Positions 18,203 through 28,267 are shown, counted from the stretch's first letter. The stretch: 64,000 nt of DNA from a bacterium (GCA_905221345.1 CAJNCW010000004.1:124001-188000), one strand, 5' to 3'. Numbers and translations are program-made. Notes: generated by a model from the letters alone, not told the origin.

Positions 18203-19213
18203 CTATTTACGTTTGCGTGTTGAATGACGTTCTGTCAAACCGTGAGGCAAAAGAACTTCACGTTCTTCCAACTCTTCTTTATGCATAATCTTAGTCAGCA
18301 TACGCATACTGATAGCGCCTAGGTCATAAAGAGGTTGAGCAATTGTCGTTAAGTTTGGACGAGTGAATCGTGCAATCTGAGAGTCATCTGTCGTGATGAT
18401 TTCAAACTCTTCTGGCACAGATACACCATGATCCGCCAAACCATTTAGCACACCTGCAGCCAATTCATCACCTGTCACAACTGCAGCTGTAGCCTGTGAA
18501 GAAACCAAGCGCTCTGCCAATGCATAACCATCGTCATAGCTGTATTTTGATTCAAAGACCAAGCCCTCGCTATAAGAATGTCCAGCTTTTTTCAAAGCTT
18601 CCTTGTAACCAATCAATCGAATTTTACCGTTGATATCGTCAACAAGTGGTCCACTGACAAAAGCAATCTTTTCATTTTCCTGAAGCAAATGAGTGACGGC
18701 ATCAATCGTTGCTTGTTTGTAGTCAATATTGACACTTGGAAGTTGGTGTTCGATATCCACAGTACCGGCAAGAACAACCGGTGTCCGTGAACGAGAGAAT
18801 TCTGAACGAATCTTTTCAGTCAAGTGATAGCCCATAAAGATAATACCATCAACTTGTTTTGAAAAGAGGGTGTTAACCACTGAAACTTCCTTTTCATCAT
18901 CTTCATCGCTATTCGCAAGGACGATATTATACTTGTACATTTCAGCAATATCATCGATTCCTTTGGCAAGTGTTGAGAAGTATCCATTGGTAATGTTGGG
19001 AATCACAACACCAACTGTCGTGGTTTTCTTGCTGGCCAAACCACGCGCTACCGCATTTGGACGGTAGTCAAGACGATCAATCACCTCTAGAACTTTTTTA
19101 CGAGTATTCTCTTTAACGTTCTTATTGCCGTTCACTACACGACTAACAGTTGCCATTGAAACCCCAGCTTCACGGGCAACATCATAAATCGTTACTGTAT
19201 CATCTGTGTTCAT
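18203..19213 (-). CDS. ccpA: catabolite control protein A
   Basis: 336 residues, LacI/GalR family. HTH at residues 7-28 (TIYDVAREAGVSMATVSRVVNG), hinge region, and periplasmic-binding-like core starting TTTVGVVIPNI. Binds cre sites together with HPr-Ser46-P and is the master carbon-catabolite regulator. A cre-like sequence in its own leader (19235-19249) suggests autoregulation; another lies in the manLMN promoter at 28.2 kb. Own promoter at 19265-19293. Confidence 0.97.
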   Translation of the reverse strand: MNTDDTVTIYDVAREAGVSMATVSRVVNGNKNVKENTRKKVLEVIDRLDYRPNAVARGLASKKTTTVGVVIPNITNGYFSTLAKGIDDIAEMYKYNIVLANSDEDDEKEVSVVNTLFSKQVDGIIFMGYHLTEKIRSEFSRSRTPVVLAGTVDIEHQLPSVNIDYKQATIDAVTHLLQENEKIAFVSGPLVDDINGKIRLIGYKEALKKAGHSYSEGLVFESKYSYDDGYALAERLVSSQATAAVVTGDELAAGVLNGLADHGVSVPEEFEIITTDDSQIARFTRPNLTTIAQPLYDLGAISMRMLTKIMHKEELEEREVLLPHGLTERHSTRKRK

Positions 19214-19234
19214 TTCGTTTCCTTTCTATATTGA

Positions 19235-19249
19235 AAATTTCGCTTTCAT
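19235..19249 (-). promoter_or_regulatory. cre-like site in ccpA leader
   Basis: Minus strand ATGAAAGCGAAATTT matches the cre consensus WTGNAANCGNWNNCW at every fixed position but one. It lies about 10-15 nt downstream of the predicted transcription start, a repressing position. Confidence 0.55.
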
Positions 19250-19264
19250 GCATCTGCTTACTCC

Positions 19265-19293
19265 ATTTTATCACTTATTGTAAACACTTTCAA
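19265..19293 (-). promoter_or_regulatory. ccpA promoter
   Basis: Minus strand TTGAAA (19293-19288), 17 nt, TAAAAT (19270-19265). Confidence 0.65.
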
Positions 19294-19362
19294 GTATTTT
19301 TTAGAGAAACTTTGAAAAAATTTCACAACCTATTCCCATTTTGAAAAAATGAGTACGATTTC

Positions 19363-19391
19363 TTGATTTTTGGGATGTTTTGCTGTATGAT
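19363..19391 (+). promoter_or_regulatory. promoter of the DUF960 gene
   Basis: TTGATT at 19363-19368, 17 nt, TATGAT at 19386-19391, then a GAGGGAGG ribosome site before ATG 19422. Confidence 0.65.
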
Positions 19392-19421
19392 AAGGAAAAA
19401 TAAAAGAGGGAGGGGATAATT

Positions 19422-19739
19422 ATGGCTTTTACAAATACTCAGAGGCGTTCTGCTAGTTTTGGTGTTGTGACCAGCCTACCTGACGATGTCATTGACTCTT
19501 TATGGTATATTATCGATCATTTCCTGAAAAATGTCTTTGAATTAGAAGAAGAACTTGAGTTTCAACTTCTCAATAACAAGGGGACAATCACCTTCCATTT
19601 CTCTAGCCAGCACCTGCCAACTAGTATCGACTTTGATTTCAATCATCCTTTTGATCCGCTTTACCCTCCTCGGGTACTTGTTTTAGATATGGACGGTAGA
19701 GAAACCATCCTCCTTCCAGAAGAAAATGACCTATTTTAA
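19422..19739 (+). CDS. DUF960-like small cytosolic protein
   Basis: 105 residues, acidic. Starts MAFTNTQRRSASFGVVTSLP and contains DSLWYIIDHFLK and HPFDPLYPPRVLVL, a pattern I associate with the DUF960 family of Firmicutes. No membrane segment. Function unknown. Its left neighbour (ccpA) differs from pneumococcus, so this gene marks a chromosomal join. Own promoter and terminator. Confidence 0.72.
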   Translation: MAFTNTQRRSASFGVVTSLPDDVIDSLWYIIDHFLKNVFELEEELEFQLLNNKGTITFHFSSQHLPTSIDFDFNHPFDPLYPPRVLVLDMDGRETILLPEENDLF

Positions 19740-19784
19740 AAACTCTAGCTTCTCGGCGCAAACTGCTGAGGAACTAGAGTTTTC
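19737..19784. terminator. bidirectional terminator after the DUF960 gene
   Basis: AAAACTCTAG pairs with CTAGAGTTTT around a loop of about 25 nt that itself holds TTCTCGGCG...TGCTGAGGAA, followed by TTTCTTTTTC. It also closes the folate operon on the minus strand. Confidence 0.75.
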
Positions 19785-19789
19785 TTTTT

Positions 19790-21073
19790 CTAATAAATAG
19801 AGCGACTAACAACCAGACCGTTGGGTTTGGTATACTCTAAATCAAGGTAATCCTGGTAAGTCCCAGGTACAATGAAACCTTGGGGACTCAATATATCAGT
19901 CCCAGCTTTTCCCACGATAGAGTCTGCCAGCAAAACACAGTTAGTACTGAGAACAAAGTAAGTCTTAAACTCAGATGAGCTGAATTTATAGAGGATCGCA
20001 TCTGCTTCCTGCTTCAATTGATAAGAGTAGGTATGCTTGACCTCTCCCTCTCTCCTTTTCATCAACTGTGAGCTTGGTTCCCAAGGAATTAACAGGTCTT
20101 CTATTTCTGCCAAACGAGCTTGGATGGCTGCTTTCTGTTGGTCCGTCAAACTCAGACCATAAGCAAACAAGGTCTTCTGACTTTCCCTCTTACAGAGTTC
20201 AATGTATTTTTCCCGATTTGCCTTAAACAAAACGCCGTCTCCAACCATGCCGAATAAACGCTCCGAGTGGGGATCATACGAACCATAGGAAATAACCTTC
20301 CCTTGATAACAAATATCCACATGTCCCATGGCGAGGAAGAAAGAGGTTTCTGAGGTATGGATAAAAATTTCCAGATCAACCGTCTGGTCATTTTTTCTTT
20401 CTGAATGGACTTCCCCTTCTTGTCTCTCATGATTTGCCAGCCACTCATTTAGTTTTCGCAATGTACTGATAGGGATCAGAGTTGTTACAAAGATTGGCAA
20501 GGTCATTCGCACTCGTCGTTTCAACTTGGGATTGTTTTCTATCCTTTCAAAAAAGAAACCATCCCGGAGGCTACTGACTCCTAGCATGAGCAAGTAAAAT
20601 CCAAGCAAGAGCAATTCAAAATTCGCTGCATCGTGAAAAGGAGAGAAGCTATAAAGACCGAATCCTATCATCCATACAGCATCGAAGAGATGATGGAGCC
20701 GAGGATGGATAGCATTTTTTCGATAGAGAGACCAGGTCACAAGACTAATGACGCCCGTAAACAGCTGATAGCTCGCAATGATAAAAACCAGAAGATAGAG
20801 AGCAAGGTCTTGCAAGATGATGGAGTCAAACATGAGAGCCGCAACCACCAGCTTGGCCAAGGATACAAAGATGTTTTCCCTGCGGTTTTTATCCTGAAAC
20901 CAGCGAGTCAACAAGTGCCAAACTGCTGACAAGAAAAAGTAGCCCATCAACAACTGGTACCCCATCCGTGGGATAACTTGTCCAAAATGAATCAAGAGAA
21001 TCCCTAAAACAATAGCAAGCAGGCCTTCCCCAATGCTCTTCCACTTGCTATAGGTCTCAGAAAGTTTAGGCAT
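19790..21073 (-). CDS. polytopic membrane protein with a possible permuted papain-like C-terminal domain
   Basis: 427 residues from ATG at 21073 ([12 protein letters not shown]), overlapping the end of folBK by 8 nt. Residues 15-230 hold about six membrane helices (DUF308-like arrangement). Residues 235-427 are soluble, with [19 protein letters not shown] and later [18 protein letters not shown] His in a G-H-x-D strand followed by a Cys at a helix start (TNCxxxAD) is the order seen in circularly permuted NlpC/P60 papain-like enzymes. That assignment is inference; no annotated name is known to me. Last gene of the folate operon. Confidence 0.7.
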   Translation of the reverse strand: MPKLSETYSKWKSIGEGLLAIVLGILLIHFGQVIPRMGYQLLMGYFFLSAVWHLLTRWFQDKNRRENIFVSLAKLVVAALMFDSIILQDLALYLLVFIIASYQLFTGVISLVTWSLYRKNAIHPRLHHLFDAVWMIGFGLYSFSPFHDAANFELLLLGFYLLMLGVSSLRDGFFFERIENNPKLKRRVRMTLPIFVTTLIPISTLRKLNEWLANHERQEGEVHSERKNDQTVDLEIFIHTSETSFFLAMGHVDICYQGKVISYGSYDPHSERLFGMVGDGVLFKANREKYIELCKRESQKTLFAYGLSLTDQQKAAIQARLAEIEDLLIPWEPSSQLMKRREGEVKHTYSYQLKQEADAILYKFSSSEFKTYFVLSTNCVLLADSIVGKAGTDILSPQGFIVPGTYQDYLDLEYTKPNGLVVSRSIY

Positions 21074-21887
21074 CGCCTTGCTCCAACTGGTCAACCAAGT
21101 ATCGAATTGGTTGTTTTAGGATCGGATGAATAAAATGGGGAGCTATTTCCACTAACGGCTCAAGAACAAAGAGGCGTTCTGCTATATAAGGATGAGGCAA
21201 GATGAGCTCGTCTGTATAAATGACTTGGTCCTCCACAAAGAGTAGGTCCAAATCAATCAAACGAGGCCCCCAATGCACCTCTCGAACCCGTCCCATTTCT
21301 GACTCAATGGCTAACAAGGTTTCTAACAAGACTGGAGCCGGTAGCCAGGTTTCTACTTCAATCACCTGATTGGCAAAGCTATCCTGCTCCACACCGCCCC
21401 AAGGCTCCGTCGTCAAGACACTGGATTCTTTGAGAATATGGATACCTCGAACTCGCAGTTTGTCAATGGCTTGTTCCAAGTTCGCTTGCTTATCCCCCAT
21501 ATTACTTCCCAGGGCGATAAAGGCCCGTTGCTTACGACGGTGAATGGTCACCGAGCAGGTATCCAACGGTAAATGCACTGGGGCCCAAGGTTTTTTGAGT
21601 TCCAACTTAATTTCTTGGACAAGAGGATAGGTCTCAAAGGTACGCTCTACTAGTTTGTAGGCTACCGTTTCAATCAAGTCCTCAGTGGTTTCCTGAAACC
21701 AAGTCGTCCACTGCTGACAAAGTTCTCCGTAATGGACAGAAGCCGCCAAGTCCAAGTCTGTCGCTGCCTTGGTCATATCATAGGATAAGCTTGCGGAAAT
21801 AACAAACTTCTGACCCAATTCTTTCTCACTAGGGAAAAGACCATGATAGGCAAAAATTTCCAAATCTTTAATCTGCAGTTGATCCAT
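21066..21887 (-). CDS. sulD: bifunctional dihydroneopterin aldolase / HPPK
   Basis: 273 residues, a fusion of FolB (1-118: [24 protein letters not shown]) and FolK (122-265: [48 protein letters not shown]). Makes 6-hydroxymethyl-7,8-dihydropterin and activates it with ATP, feeding FolP. The same fusion is SulD in S. pneumoniae. A hairpin separates it from folE. Confidence 0.95.
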   Translation of the reverse strand: MDQLQIKDLEIFAYHGLFPSEKELGQKFVISASLSYDMTKAATDLDLAASVHYGELCQQWTTWFQETTEDLIETVAYKLVERTFETYPLVQEIKLELKKPWAPVHLPLDTCSVTIHRRKQRAFIALGSNMGDKQANLEQAIDKLRVRGIHILKESSVLTTEPWGGVEQDSFANQVIEVETWLPAPVLLETLLAIESEMGRVREVHWGPRLIDLDLLFVEDQVIYTDELILPHPYIAERLFVLEPLVEIAPHFIHPILKQPIRYLVDQLEQGDA

Positions 21888-21902
21888 AACTTGTCCTTTC
21901 TA

Positions 21903-21931
21903 GAAAAATCCGCTTAAAGCGGATTCTTTTT
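21903..21931 (-). terminator. intra-operon hairpin between folE and sulD
   Basis: Minus strand AATCCGCTTTAAGCGGATTTTTC: a compact perfect stem with a short T-run, in the 42-nt gap between folE and sulD. It looks like a partial terminator that would lower expression of sulD and the membrane protein. Confidence 0.65.
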
Positions 21932-22484
21932 ATAGTCCCATTAGACGATAAGCCTGATCTCGGAGGTCCTTATCTGTTTCAAATAGACCACGAGCGACTG
22001 TCGTCAAGGTTGCCGTGCCTGGCTTTCTGACACCACGCATGCTCATACACATATGCTCGGCCTCAATGACAACAAAGGCTCCTTTAGCCCCCAGATAGTT
22101 CATCAAGGCATCAGCCACTTCAATATTCAACCGTTCTTGAATCTGTGATTTTTTAGAATAAACTTCAACCGTACGGGCTAGCTTGGACAAGCCTGCCACA
22201 CGACCGTCTGGAATATAGGCAATGTGCGCTCTCCCATAAAAGGGCAAGAAGTGGTGTTCACACATGGTATGGAAAAAGATATCCTTCTCCACCACCATAT
22301 TGTCATCAATAATCTCAAAGGATTTTGATAGATGTTCCTCCGCAGTCTGGCCAAGACCTGAAAAAATCTCTTGGTACATACGGGCTACACGAGCAGGAGT
22401 TTCCTGCAAGCCCTCGCGGTTAGCATCCTCGCCAACGGCCTCAATAATCATTTTTACAGCCGCTTCAATCTTTTGTGTATCCAT
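21930..22484 (-). CDS. folE: GTP cyclohydrolase I
   Basis: 184 residues. Zinc site MCEHHFLPF and [12 protein letters not shown] (Cys/His/Cys set) and the QERLN motif are intact. First step of pterin synthesis: GTP to dihydroneopterin triphosphate. Corresponds to sulC of pneumococcus; starts 3 nt after the folC stop. Confidence 0.97.
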   Translation of the reverse strand: MDTQKIEAAVKMIIEAVGEDANREGLQETPARVARMYQEIFSGLGQTAEEHLSKSFEIIDDNMVVEKDIFFHTMCEHHFLPFYGRAHIAYIPDGRVAGLSKLARTVEVYSKKSQIQERLNIEVADALMNYLGAKGAFVVIEAEHMCMSMRGVRKPGTATLTTVARGLFETDKDLRDQAYRLMGL

Positions 22485-22487
22485 TCT

Positions 22488-23789
22488 CTAGTTATTCCTC
22501 TCCATCAGATAGGCTCTCACTTGGCTCAAGAAATACAAGGAACCCGTGACAATCCTAACTGTTTGTTTCTCTTCATTTTTATCTGTCAATTTCTGCTCTA
22601 GAAAATCCTGCCAACTTTGGTAATTGAGATTCCTAGACTTGGCAGCCTCTTTCAGCACGTTCTCATCTGTCGCCCGACTATCGTCAAAACAAGTCAGAGT
22701 CAATTGACTATCTGGCACCGTTTCTAGCAAATCCAGCATATCCTCCAAAGCCTTGGTTTTGATACAGGTAAAGAGAATTTCCTTATGATAATCCGCAAAG
22801 CGTTCTTGCAAGGTTGCTAATAAAGCCTTGATAGCATGGGGATTGTGGGCCCCATCCAAAAGCAGCAAGGGGTCGCTAGACACGACCTCCAAACGCCCTG
22901 GCCATCTGGTCTCTTTCAAAGCTTGAGCAACCAAGGCATTACTTGCTAATTCTCGTCCAGTCTCTTGACAATAAGTGTCCAGGAGAGCAAGCGCCATCGC
23001 CGCATTCTCTATCTGATGCAAGCCAAGCAAACCTGTTTGAAAGCGACCTTGTCTGACAGGGCTTGTATAGTCAAAGACCTCGCCTGTCATCATACTTTCT
23101 TGATGACGAACCTGGTAATCACTCCCATAGGCAAGTTTAGGCGCATTTTTAGCTTCTGCAATATGGTCGATCACAGTCAAGGCTTCAGGAACAATATGAC
23201 CTGTCACCAAGGGAATACCTTGTTTGATAATACCAGCCTTCTGCTCTGCTATAGCTTCTAAGGTGTCACCTAGTAGGGCCACATGATCCAGTCCAATGGT
23301 CGTAATTCCTGTTAAAATTGGCTGGCAAACATTGGTACTATCCAGAAGTCCACCCATGCCGACTTCCATGATGGCCACATCTACTTGCTCTGAGGCAAAG
23401 TAATCATAAGCTAGAGCTGTGATAATTTCAAACTCAGTTGTTCCCTGCAAATTGTCAGCAGATTCCCCCTCAAGCAAAGACTGATAGTCTGCCATGAGGG
23501 CTTCTAGCCTAGCTTCGGGGATGGATTCCCCATTGATGCTAATCTGATCCGTATAATGAATGAGATAGGGCGAGCTGAACCCCCCAACTCTCAGACCTAG
23601 CTTTTCCAGCATCTTTTTCAAAAAAGCAATGGTCGAACCCTTACCGTTTGTTCCACCGATGTGGATAACCTTGAGTTTGAGATGGGGATTGCCTCGTAAA
23701 GCTAGGAGTTCCACCATTCGCTCCAAACCAAAATGCGGTTGGTCCGTCCGGTAGTGGGCAATCCACTGATTGTTTTCAATTTCTTTCAT
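22488..23789 (-). CDS. folC: dihydrofolate/folylpolyglutamate synthase
   Basis: 433 residues. Mur-ligase-type P-loop GTNGKGST (about 47-54), FSSPYLI (substrate), GLDHVALLG (Mg), and DGAHNPHA (nucleotide/Glu end). Adds glutamate to dihydropteroate and folates. Pneumococcal sulB. It starts 1 nt downstream of the folP stop. Confidence 0.95.
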   Translation of the reverse strand: MKEIENNQWIAHYRTDQPHFGLERMVELLALRGNPHLKLKVIHIGGTNGKGSTIAFLKKMLEKLGLRVGGFSSPYLIHYTDQISINGESIPEARLEALMADYQSLLEGESADNLQGTTEFEIITALAYDYFASEQVDVAIMEVGMGGLLDSTNVCQPILTGITTIGLDHVALLGDTLEAIAEQKAGIIKQGIPLVTGHIVPEALTVIDHIAEAKNAPKLAYGSDYQVRHQESMMTGEVFDYTSPVRQGRFQTGLLGLHQIENAAMALALLDTYCQETGRELASNALVAQALKETRWPGRLEVVSSDPLLLLDGAHNPHAIKALLATLQERFADYHKEILFTCIKTKALEDMLDLLETVPDSQLTLTCFDDSRATDENVLKEAAKSRNLNYQSWQDFLEQKLTDKNEEKQTVRIVTGSLYFLSQVRAYLMERNN

Positions 23790-23790
23790 C

Positions 23791-24777
<987 letters not shown>

Positions 24778-24843
24778 CTATTTTACCATAAAAAGAAAAA
24801 GATGGACACGCTAGTATTCATTTTTTCCAAGTAGGCCAATGGT

Positions 24844-25551
24844 TTAGAATGATGGACCTAGATTTCTACTAATCAATACCAATAAGGCCAACAAACAAAA
24901 GGCTACACCATTGAGAATCATATGAAGCAAAATGGACATCTCCAAACGCTCAGTCTTATAGGCTGTCCAAGTCAAAACCGTTGACATTCCTCCATAAATA
25001 ATCACAGAAGGTAGATTGGTTGGCGTATGGAGCAAGGCAAAGACGATTGCCCCAACAACAAAGCCAAGTTTTTCTTTTCCACGGAAGATCTTTTTTGGAA
25101 TAATCCCACGACACAAAATTTCTTCACAAATCGGCGCAATCAAGACTAGTAGGAAGAAAGTTGAAATCAAGGAACTATTCTGAACCAAACCATTCAGTAT
25201 TGATTGGTTACTGGTTGTTGCCTCATTTGTTAGTCGAAGCAGGAGTGAACCCAAGAGATTTGTCGCAAAAATCACCAGATAACTCAGTACCAAGCGAGCC
25301 AAGTCTTTTGCCTTAAAAAAGGATAGATTAAAAGTAGCAAGTTGTGTTTTTCGTGCGCCAATAATGAATACAATCAAAACGACTATGGATAGGGCACCAA
25401 CTAAGAGCCCTGACTGTAAAATCGGAAACTGATTGCTAGCTAAAAACAAAGCAAGTCCTATGGGAAATTGAGATAGAACAAAAGCTACCAAAAGGATGAG
25501 CACCCATTTCCCTCTGTTCAAAACCTCTTGCCAAATCGTCTTATCTTTCAT
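24844..25551 (-). CDS. CPBP-family intramembrane metalloprotease
   Basis: 235 residues, about seven membrane helices. Abi/CPBP motif 1 is EEILCRG (EExxxR), and FALLHT (FxxxH) follows about 30 residues later; both give the metal-binding Glu and His. Members cleave prenylated proteins in eukaryotes or protect bacteriocin producers; here the substrate is unknown. It follows pbuG beyond a terminator-like hairpin that also holds its AAGGAGG ribosome site region. Confidence 0.88.
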   Translation of the reverse strand: MKDKTIWQEVLNRGKWVLILLVAFVLSQFPIGLALFLASNQFPILQSGLLVGALSIVVLIVFIIGARKTQLATFNLSFFKAKDLARLVLSYLVIFATNLLGSLLLRLTNEATTSNQSILNGLVQNSSLISTFFLLVLIAPICEEILCRGIIPKKIFRGKEKLGFVVGAIVFALLHTPTNLPSVIIYGGMSTVLTWTAYKTERLEMSILLHMILNGVAFCLLALLVLISRNLGPSF

Positions 25552-25566
25552 GATGTACCTCCTTAT

Positions 25567-25597
25567 AATTAAAAAGAGGAGACTCCCCTTTTTAATT
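25567..25597 (-). terminator. terminator after pbuG
   Basis: AATTAAAAAG.GGAG against CTCC.CTTTTTAATT: a long A/T-flanked stem just after the pbuG stop on the minus strand and just before the CPBP gene. Read-through would still reach the protease gene. Confidence 0.75.
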
Positions 25598-25604
25598 ATA
25601 CCAT

Positions 25605-27023
25605 TTATAGCGCCATACTGATATAGTTAAGGATAAACAAGGCATCCAAAATCCAAATCATCACGTGCACATCCTTGGCTTGACCTTTGACAACTTTTGT
25701 CAAGGTATAAGTCAAGAAACCAACAGCAATACCTTGTGTGATAGAGTAGCTGAATCCCATAAAGATAGATGTGAAGAAGGCAGGGACAGCTTCAGCCATA
25801 TCATCCCAAGGAATGTTTTTCAAATTAGAAAGCATCATGATTCCGACGATGATCAAAATTGGCGCTGTTGCGGCTGTCGGAACAATCGCTAGAAGTGGGC
25901 TAAAGAAGCTAGAGAGAGCAAAACAGATCGCAACAACTAGGGCCGTCAAACCAGTACGTCCACCAGCACCGATACCCGCCGCAGATTCAACATAAGTCGT
26001 AACGTTTGAAGTACCTGCGATGGCACCTACTGAAGTTGCCACCAAGTCAGAGTAAAGAGCCTTGTCCAATTTAACTGACTCATGGTTTTCCCCACTTGTC
26101 GCAACAATACCAACTTTTTCACCAGTACCGATAAGAGTACCAATTGTATCAAAAATATCCGTTAGTGAGAAAGCAAGAATGGCCATCAAGGTTTCTGGTA
26201 AACGTGAAGTGTTTGAAATCAAAGATCCTAAACCTTCTGAGCCCAGAGCGGCACCAAACAAAGTCCCAAGGTCATTAACTGCTGATGAAAGATTGTTGCT
26301 AGCAAAGTCAATTCCTGATAATTTCACAACACCAACAGCAATGGCAAGCACAGTCGTTGTTAAAATAGAAAGAATGATTCCACCTTTGATGCCTTTAACA
26401 ACAAAGAAGATGGTAATAGCCAGACCAGCAAGAGCCACCAATACTGCTGGAGTATTGAAGTCTACCAAACCTGGAACAGCTGCTGAGTTTGCAGTAAGTG
26501 CAGCTTGAGCCTTGTCTGCTCCTTCACCTGCTACAGTATAAGTACCTGGGTCAATTGAGAATTTCAAGAGACCAGCATTCTTAATCCCAACATAGGCAAG
26601 GAAAACACCAATACCAGCTGAAATTGCTGAACGGAGCGTTGTAGGAATAGATTCGATGATCATTTTACGAACATTTGTCAAGGTAATAATCAGTGAAATA
26701 ATTCCACAAATGAAGACCATACCAAGAGCTTCTTTCCAAGTATAACCCATCCCAAATACAACCGTAAATGTAAAGAAAGCATTGAGTCCCATACCTGGTG
26801 CTTGTGCGTATGGCAAATTAGCATAGAAAGCCATCATCAAAGTACCAACTACAGAACCGATAATTGTTGCTAAGAACACACCTTGAACAGGCATTCCCGT
26901 TTGGGAAAGCATTTGAGGGTTTACAAAGAGAATATAACTCATTGCAAAGAATGTTGTTAAACCAGCAAGCACCTCTGTACGGACATCTGTCCCGTGCTCT
27001 TTTAGTTTAAATAGTTTGTCCAT
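25605..27023 (-). CDS. pbuG: guanine/hypoxanthine permease (NCS2, AzgA/PbuG type)
   Basis: 472 residues from ATG at 27023 (MDKLFKLKEHG), with AAAGGAGA upstream; an 18-codon extension overlaps the promoter. 12-14 membrane helices. Family motifs: TFFAMSYILFVNP, APGMGLNAFF, FSLTDIFDTIGTL and SATVTTYVES-like SNVTTYVESAAG. Imports purine bases. Promoter TTGAAA/17/TATAAT (27089-27061). A PurBox-like sequence at 27042-27054 overlaps the start of transcription. No purine riboswitch is present. Confidence 0.92.
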   Translation of the reverse strand: MDKLFKLKEHGTDVRTEVLAGLTTFFAMSYILFVNPQMLSQTGMPVQGVFLATIIGSVVGTLMMAFYANLPYAQAPGMGLNAFFTFTVVFGMGYTWKEALGMVFICGIISLIITLTNVRKMIIESIPTTLRSAISAGIGVFLAYVGIKNAGLLKFSIDPGTYTVAGEGADKAQAALTANSAAVPGLVDFNTPAVLVALAGLAITIFFVVKGIKGGIILSILTTTVLAIAVGVVKLSGIDFASNNLSSAVNDLGTLFGAALGSEGLGSLISNTSRLPETLMAILAFSLTDIFDTIGTLIGTGEKVGIVATSGENHESVKLDKALYSDLVATSVGAIAGTSNVTTYVESAAGIGAGGRTGLTALVVAICFALSSFFSPLLAIVPTAATAPILIIVGIMMLSNLKNIPWDDMAEAVPAFFTSIFMGFSYSITQGIAVGFLTYTLTKVVKGQAKDVHVMIWILDALFILNYISMAL

Positions 27024-27041
27024 GTTTAATCTCCTTTTGTT

Positions 27042-27054
27042 TTTTACGAACAAT
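27042..27054 (+). promoter_or_regulatory. PurBox-like site in pbuG leader
   Basis: TTTTACGAACAAT matches the PurBox consensus at 11 of 13 positions and lies at about +1 to +13 of the pbuG transcript. The purR gene is in the same window. Confidence 0.35.
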
Positions 27055-27060
27055 GAGAGT

Positions 27061-27089
27061 ATTATATCATTTATCATTCACCTTTTCAA
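27061..27089 (-). promoter_or_regulatory. pbuG promoter
   Basis: Minus strand TTGAAA (27089-27084), 17 nt, TATAAT (27066-27061). Confidence 0.75.
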
Positions 27090-27209
27090 TATGTTTGTTT
27101 GATTTATTTAACAAAATGAAATTTTTATTTTTTGTTTCAAGCCTGTTTTTCTGCTTTCTTTTTGATATAATAGTAGACATCTTATCAGGGATCTACTAGG
27201 AAGGTTTAT

Positions 27210-28022
27210 ATGACTAAAAAAATTATCGCCGTCGATTTGGACGGAACTCTGCTAAACGCAGAAAGCAAACTCTCCGATTTTACCAAAAAGACAATCAAGA
27301 AAATCACAGAAAAAGGACACCATGTCATTATTACTACAGGCCGTCCTTATCGTATGGCAAAAGAATTTTATCAGGAATTAGAGTTGCACACCCCCATGAT
27401 TAACTTCAATGGTTCCCTTACCCATCTACCAGGACAGGCTTGGGAGCATGAAAAGTGCCTGACCTTGGACAAAAAATATCTCTTAGATATGGTTAAGCGT
27501 AAAGAGGATATCCAAGCCGACTTTATTGCAGGAGAATATCGTAAGAAATTTTATATCACGGCTCCTAATGAAGAAATTGCCAATCCCAAACTATTTGGCG
27601 TAGAGAATTTCCAGCCAGAAAATCAATTCAAATCCGAATTGGTGACCAAGAATCCCAACTGTATCCTCTTGCAAACAAGAGTCGACGATAAATACGCGCT
27701 AGCAGATGAGATGAATCGTTTTTACCGACACCAACTAGCAATTAATACCTGGGGAGGCCCTCTCAACATTCTCGAATGTACACCAAAAGGAGTCAACAAA
27801 GCCTTTGCTTTAGAGTATTTGCTCAATGTCATGAACCGTGACAGACAAGATTTGATTGCCTTCGGTGATGAGCATAATGACACCGAAATGTTGGCATTTG
27901 CAGGTAAGGGATATGCTATGAAAAACGCCAATCCTGCTCTTCTTCCATATGCAGACGAACAACTTCCTCTGACCAACGAAGAAGATGGAGTTGCCCACGC
28001 TTTACAAAATTTGTTCCTATAA
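27210..28022 (+). CDS. Cof-type HAD-IIB sugar-phosphatase family protein
   Basis: 270 residues. HAD motifs AVDLDGTLLN (nucleophile Asp and Asp+2), TTGRPYRMAKEF, and FGDEHNDTEML (Mg-binding Asp pair). Size and C2 cap are those of Cof phosphatases, which act on sugar phosphates or FMN; substrate not predictable. A TATAAT at 27166-27171 precedes the AGGAAGG site. In pneumococcus a Cof gene also sits between the purine permease and the man operon. Confidence 0.9.
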   Translation: MTKKIIAVDLDGTLLNAESKLSDFTKKTIKKITEKGHHVIITTGRPYRMAKEFYQELELHTPMINFNGSLTHLPGQAWEHEKCLTLDKKYLLDMVKRKEDIQADFIAGEYRKKFYITAPNEEIANPKLFGVENFQPENQFKSELVTKNPNCILLQTRVDDKYALADEMNRFYRHQLAINTWGGPLNILECTPKGVNKAFALEYLLNVMNRDRQDLIAFGDEHNDTEMLAFAGKGYAMKNANPALLPYADEQLPLTNEEDGVAHALQNLFL

Positions 28023-28058
28023 AAGGAAAGATTGCAGGGGCGCAATCTTTCCTTTTTG
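28021..28058 (+). terminator. terminator after the Cof gene
   Basis: AAAAGGAAAGATTGC pairs perfectly with GCAATCTTTCCTTTT across a short GGGGC loop, ending in T-rich sequence. Confidence 0.9.
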
Positions 28059-28211
28059 TTTTCATTCTGTTTTCACAAAAGCAGCTTATTTTCTGTATTT
28101 TTATATTAAATTTTCTATTACCATTTTCATTTATCTCTCAAAAGCATTTATATATTAATATTTTTAAAAAGTCATTCTATGAAAACTTTTACATATTTTT
28201 AGAAAAAGTAG

Positions 28212-28240
28212 TTGATTTTTATATGAAAACGGTTTATACT
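28212..28240 (+). promoter_or_regulatory. manLMN promoter
   Basis: TTGATT at 28212-28217, 17 nt, TATACT at 28235-28240. It overlaps the cre-like site. Confidence 0.7.
28223..28237 (+). promoter_or_regulatory. cre-like site overlapping the manL -10
   Basis: ATGAAAACGGTTTAT fits WTGNAANCGNWNNCW at all fixed positions but one. Binding there would block RNA polymerase. Confidence 0.55.
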
Positions 28241-28250
28241 TAAAGTTAGG

Positions 28251-28267
28251 CTTAAAGTTTTCTTAAA
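28251..28267 (-). promoter_or_regulatory. CiaR box in manL leader, reverse orientation
   Basis: Minus strand TTTAAG-AAAAC-TTTAAG is a perfect match to the CiaR direct repeat (NTTAAG-N5-WTTAAG). It lies just downstream of the predicted transcription start and on the strand opposite to man transcription, a layout expected for repression. Confidence 0.8.

Noticed and set aside
27024-27209. Purine riboswitch before pbuG
   Set aside because: The leader is about 30 nt, too short for the three-way junction.
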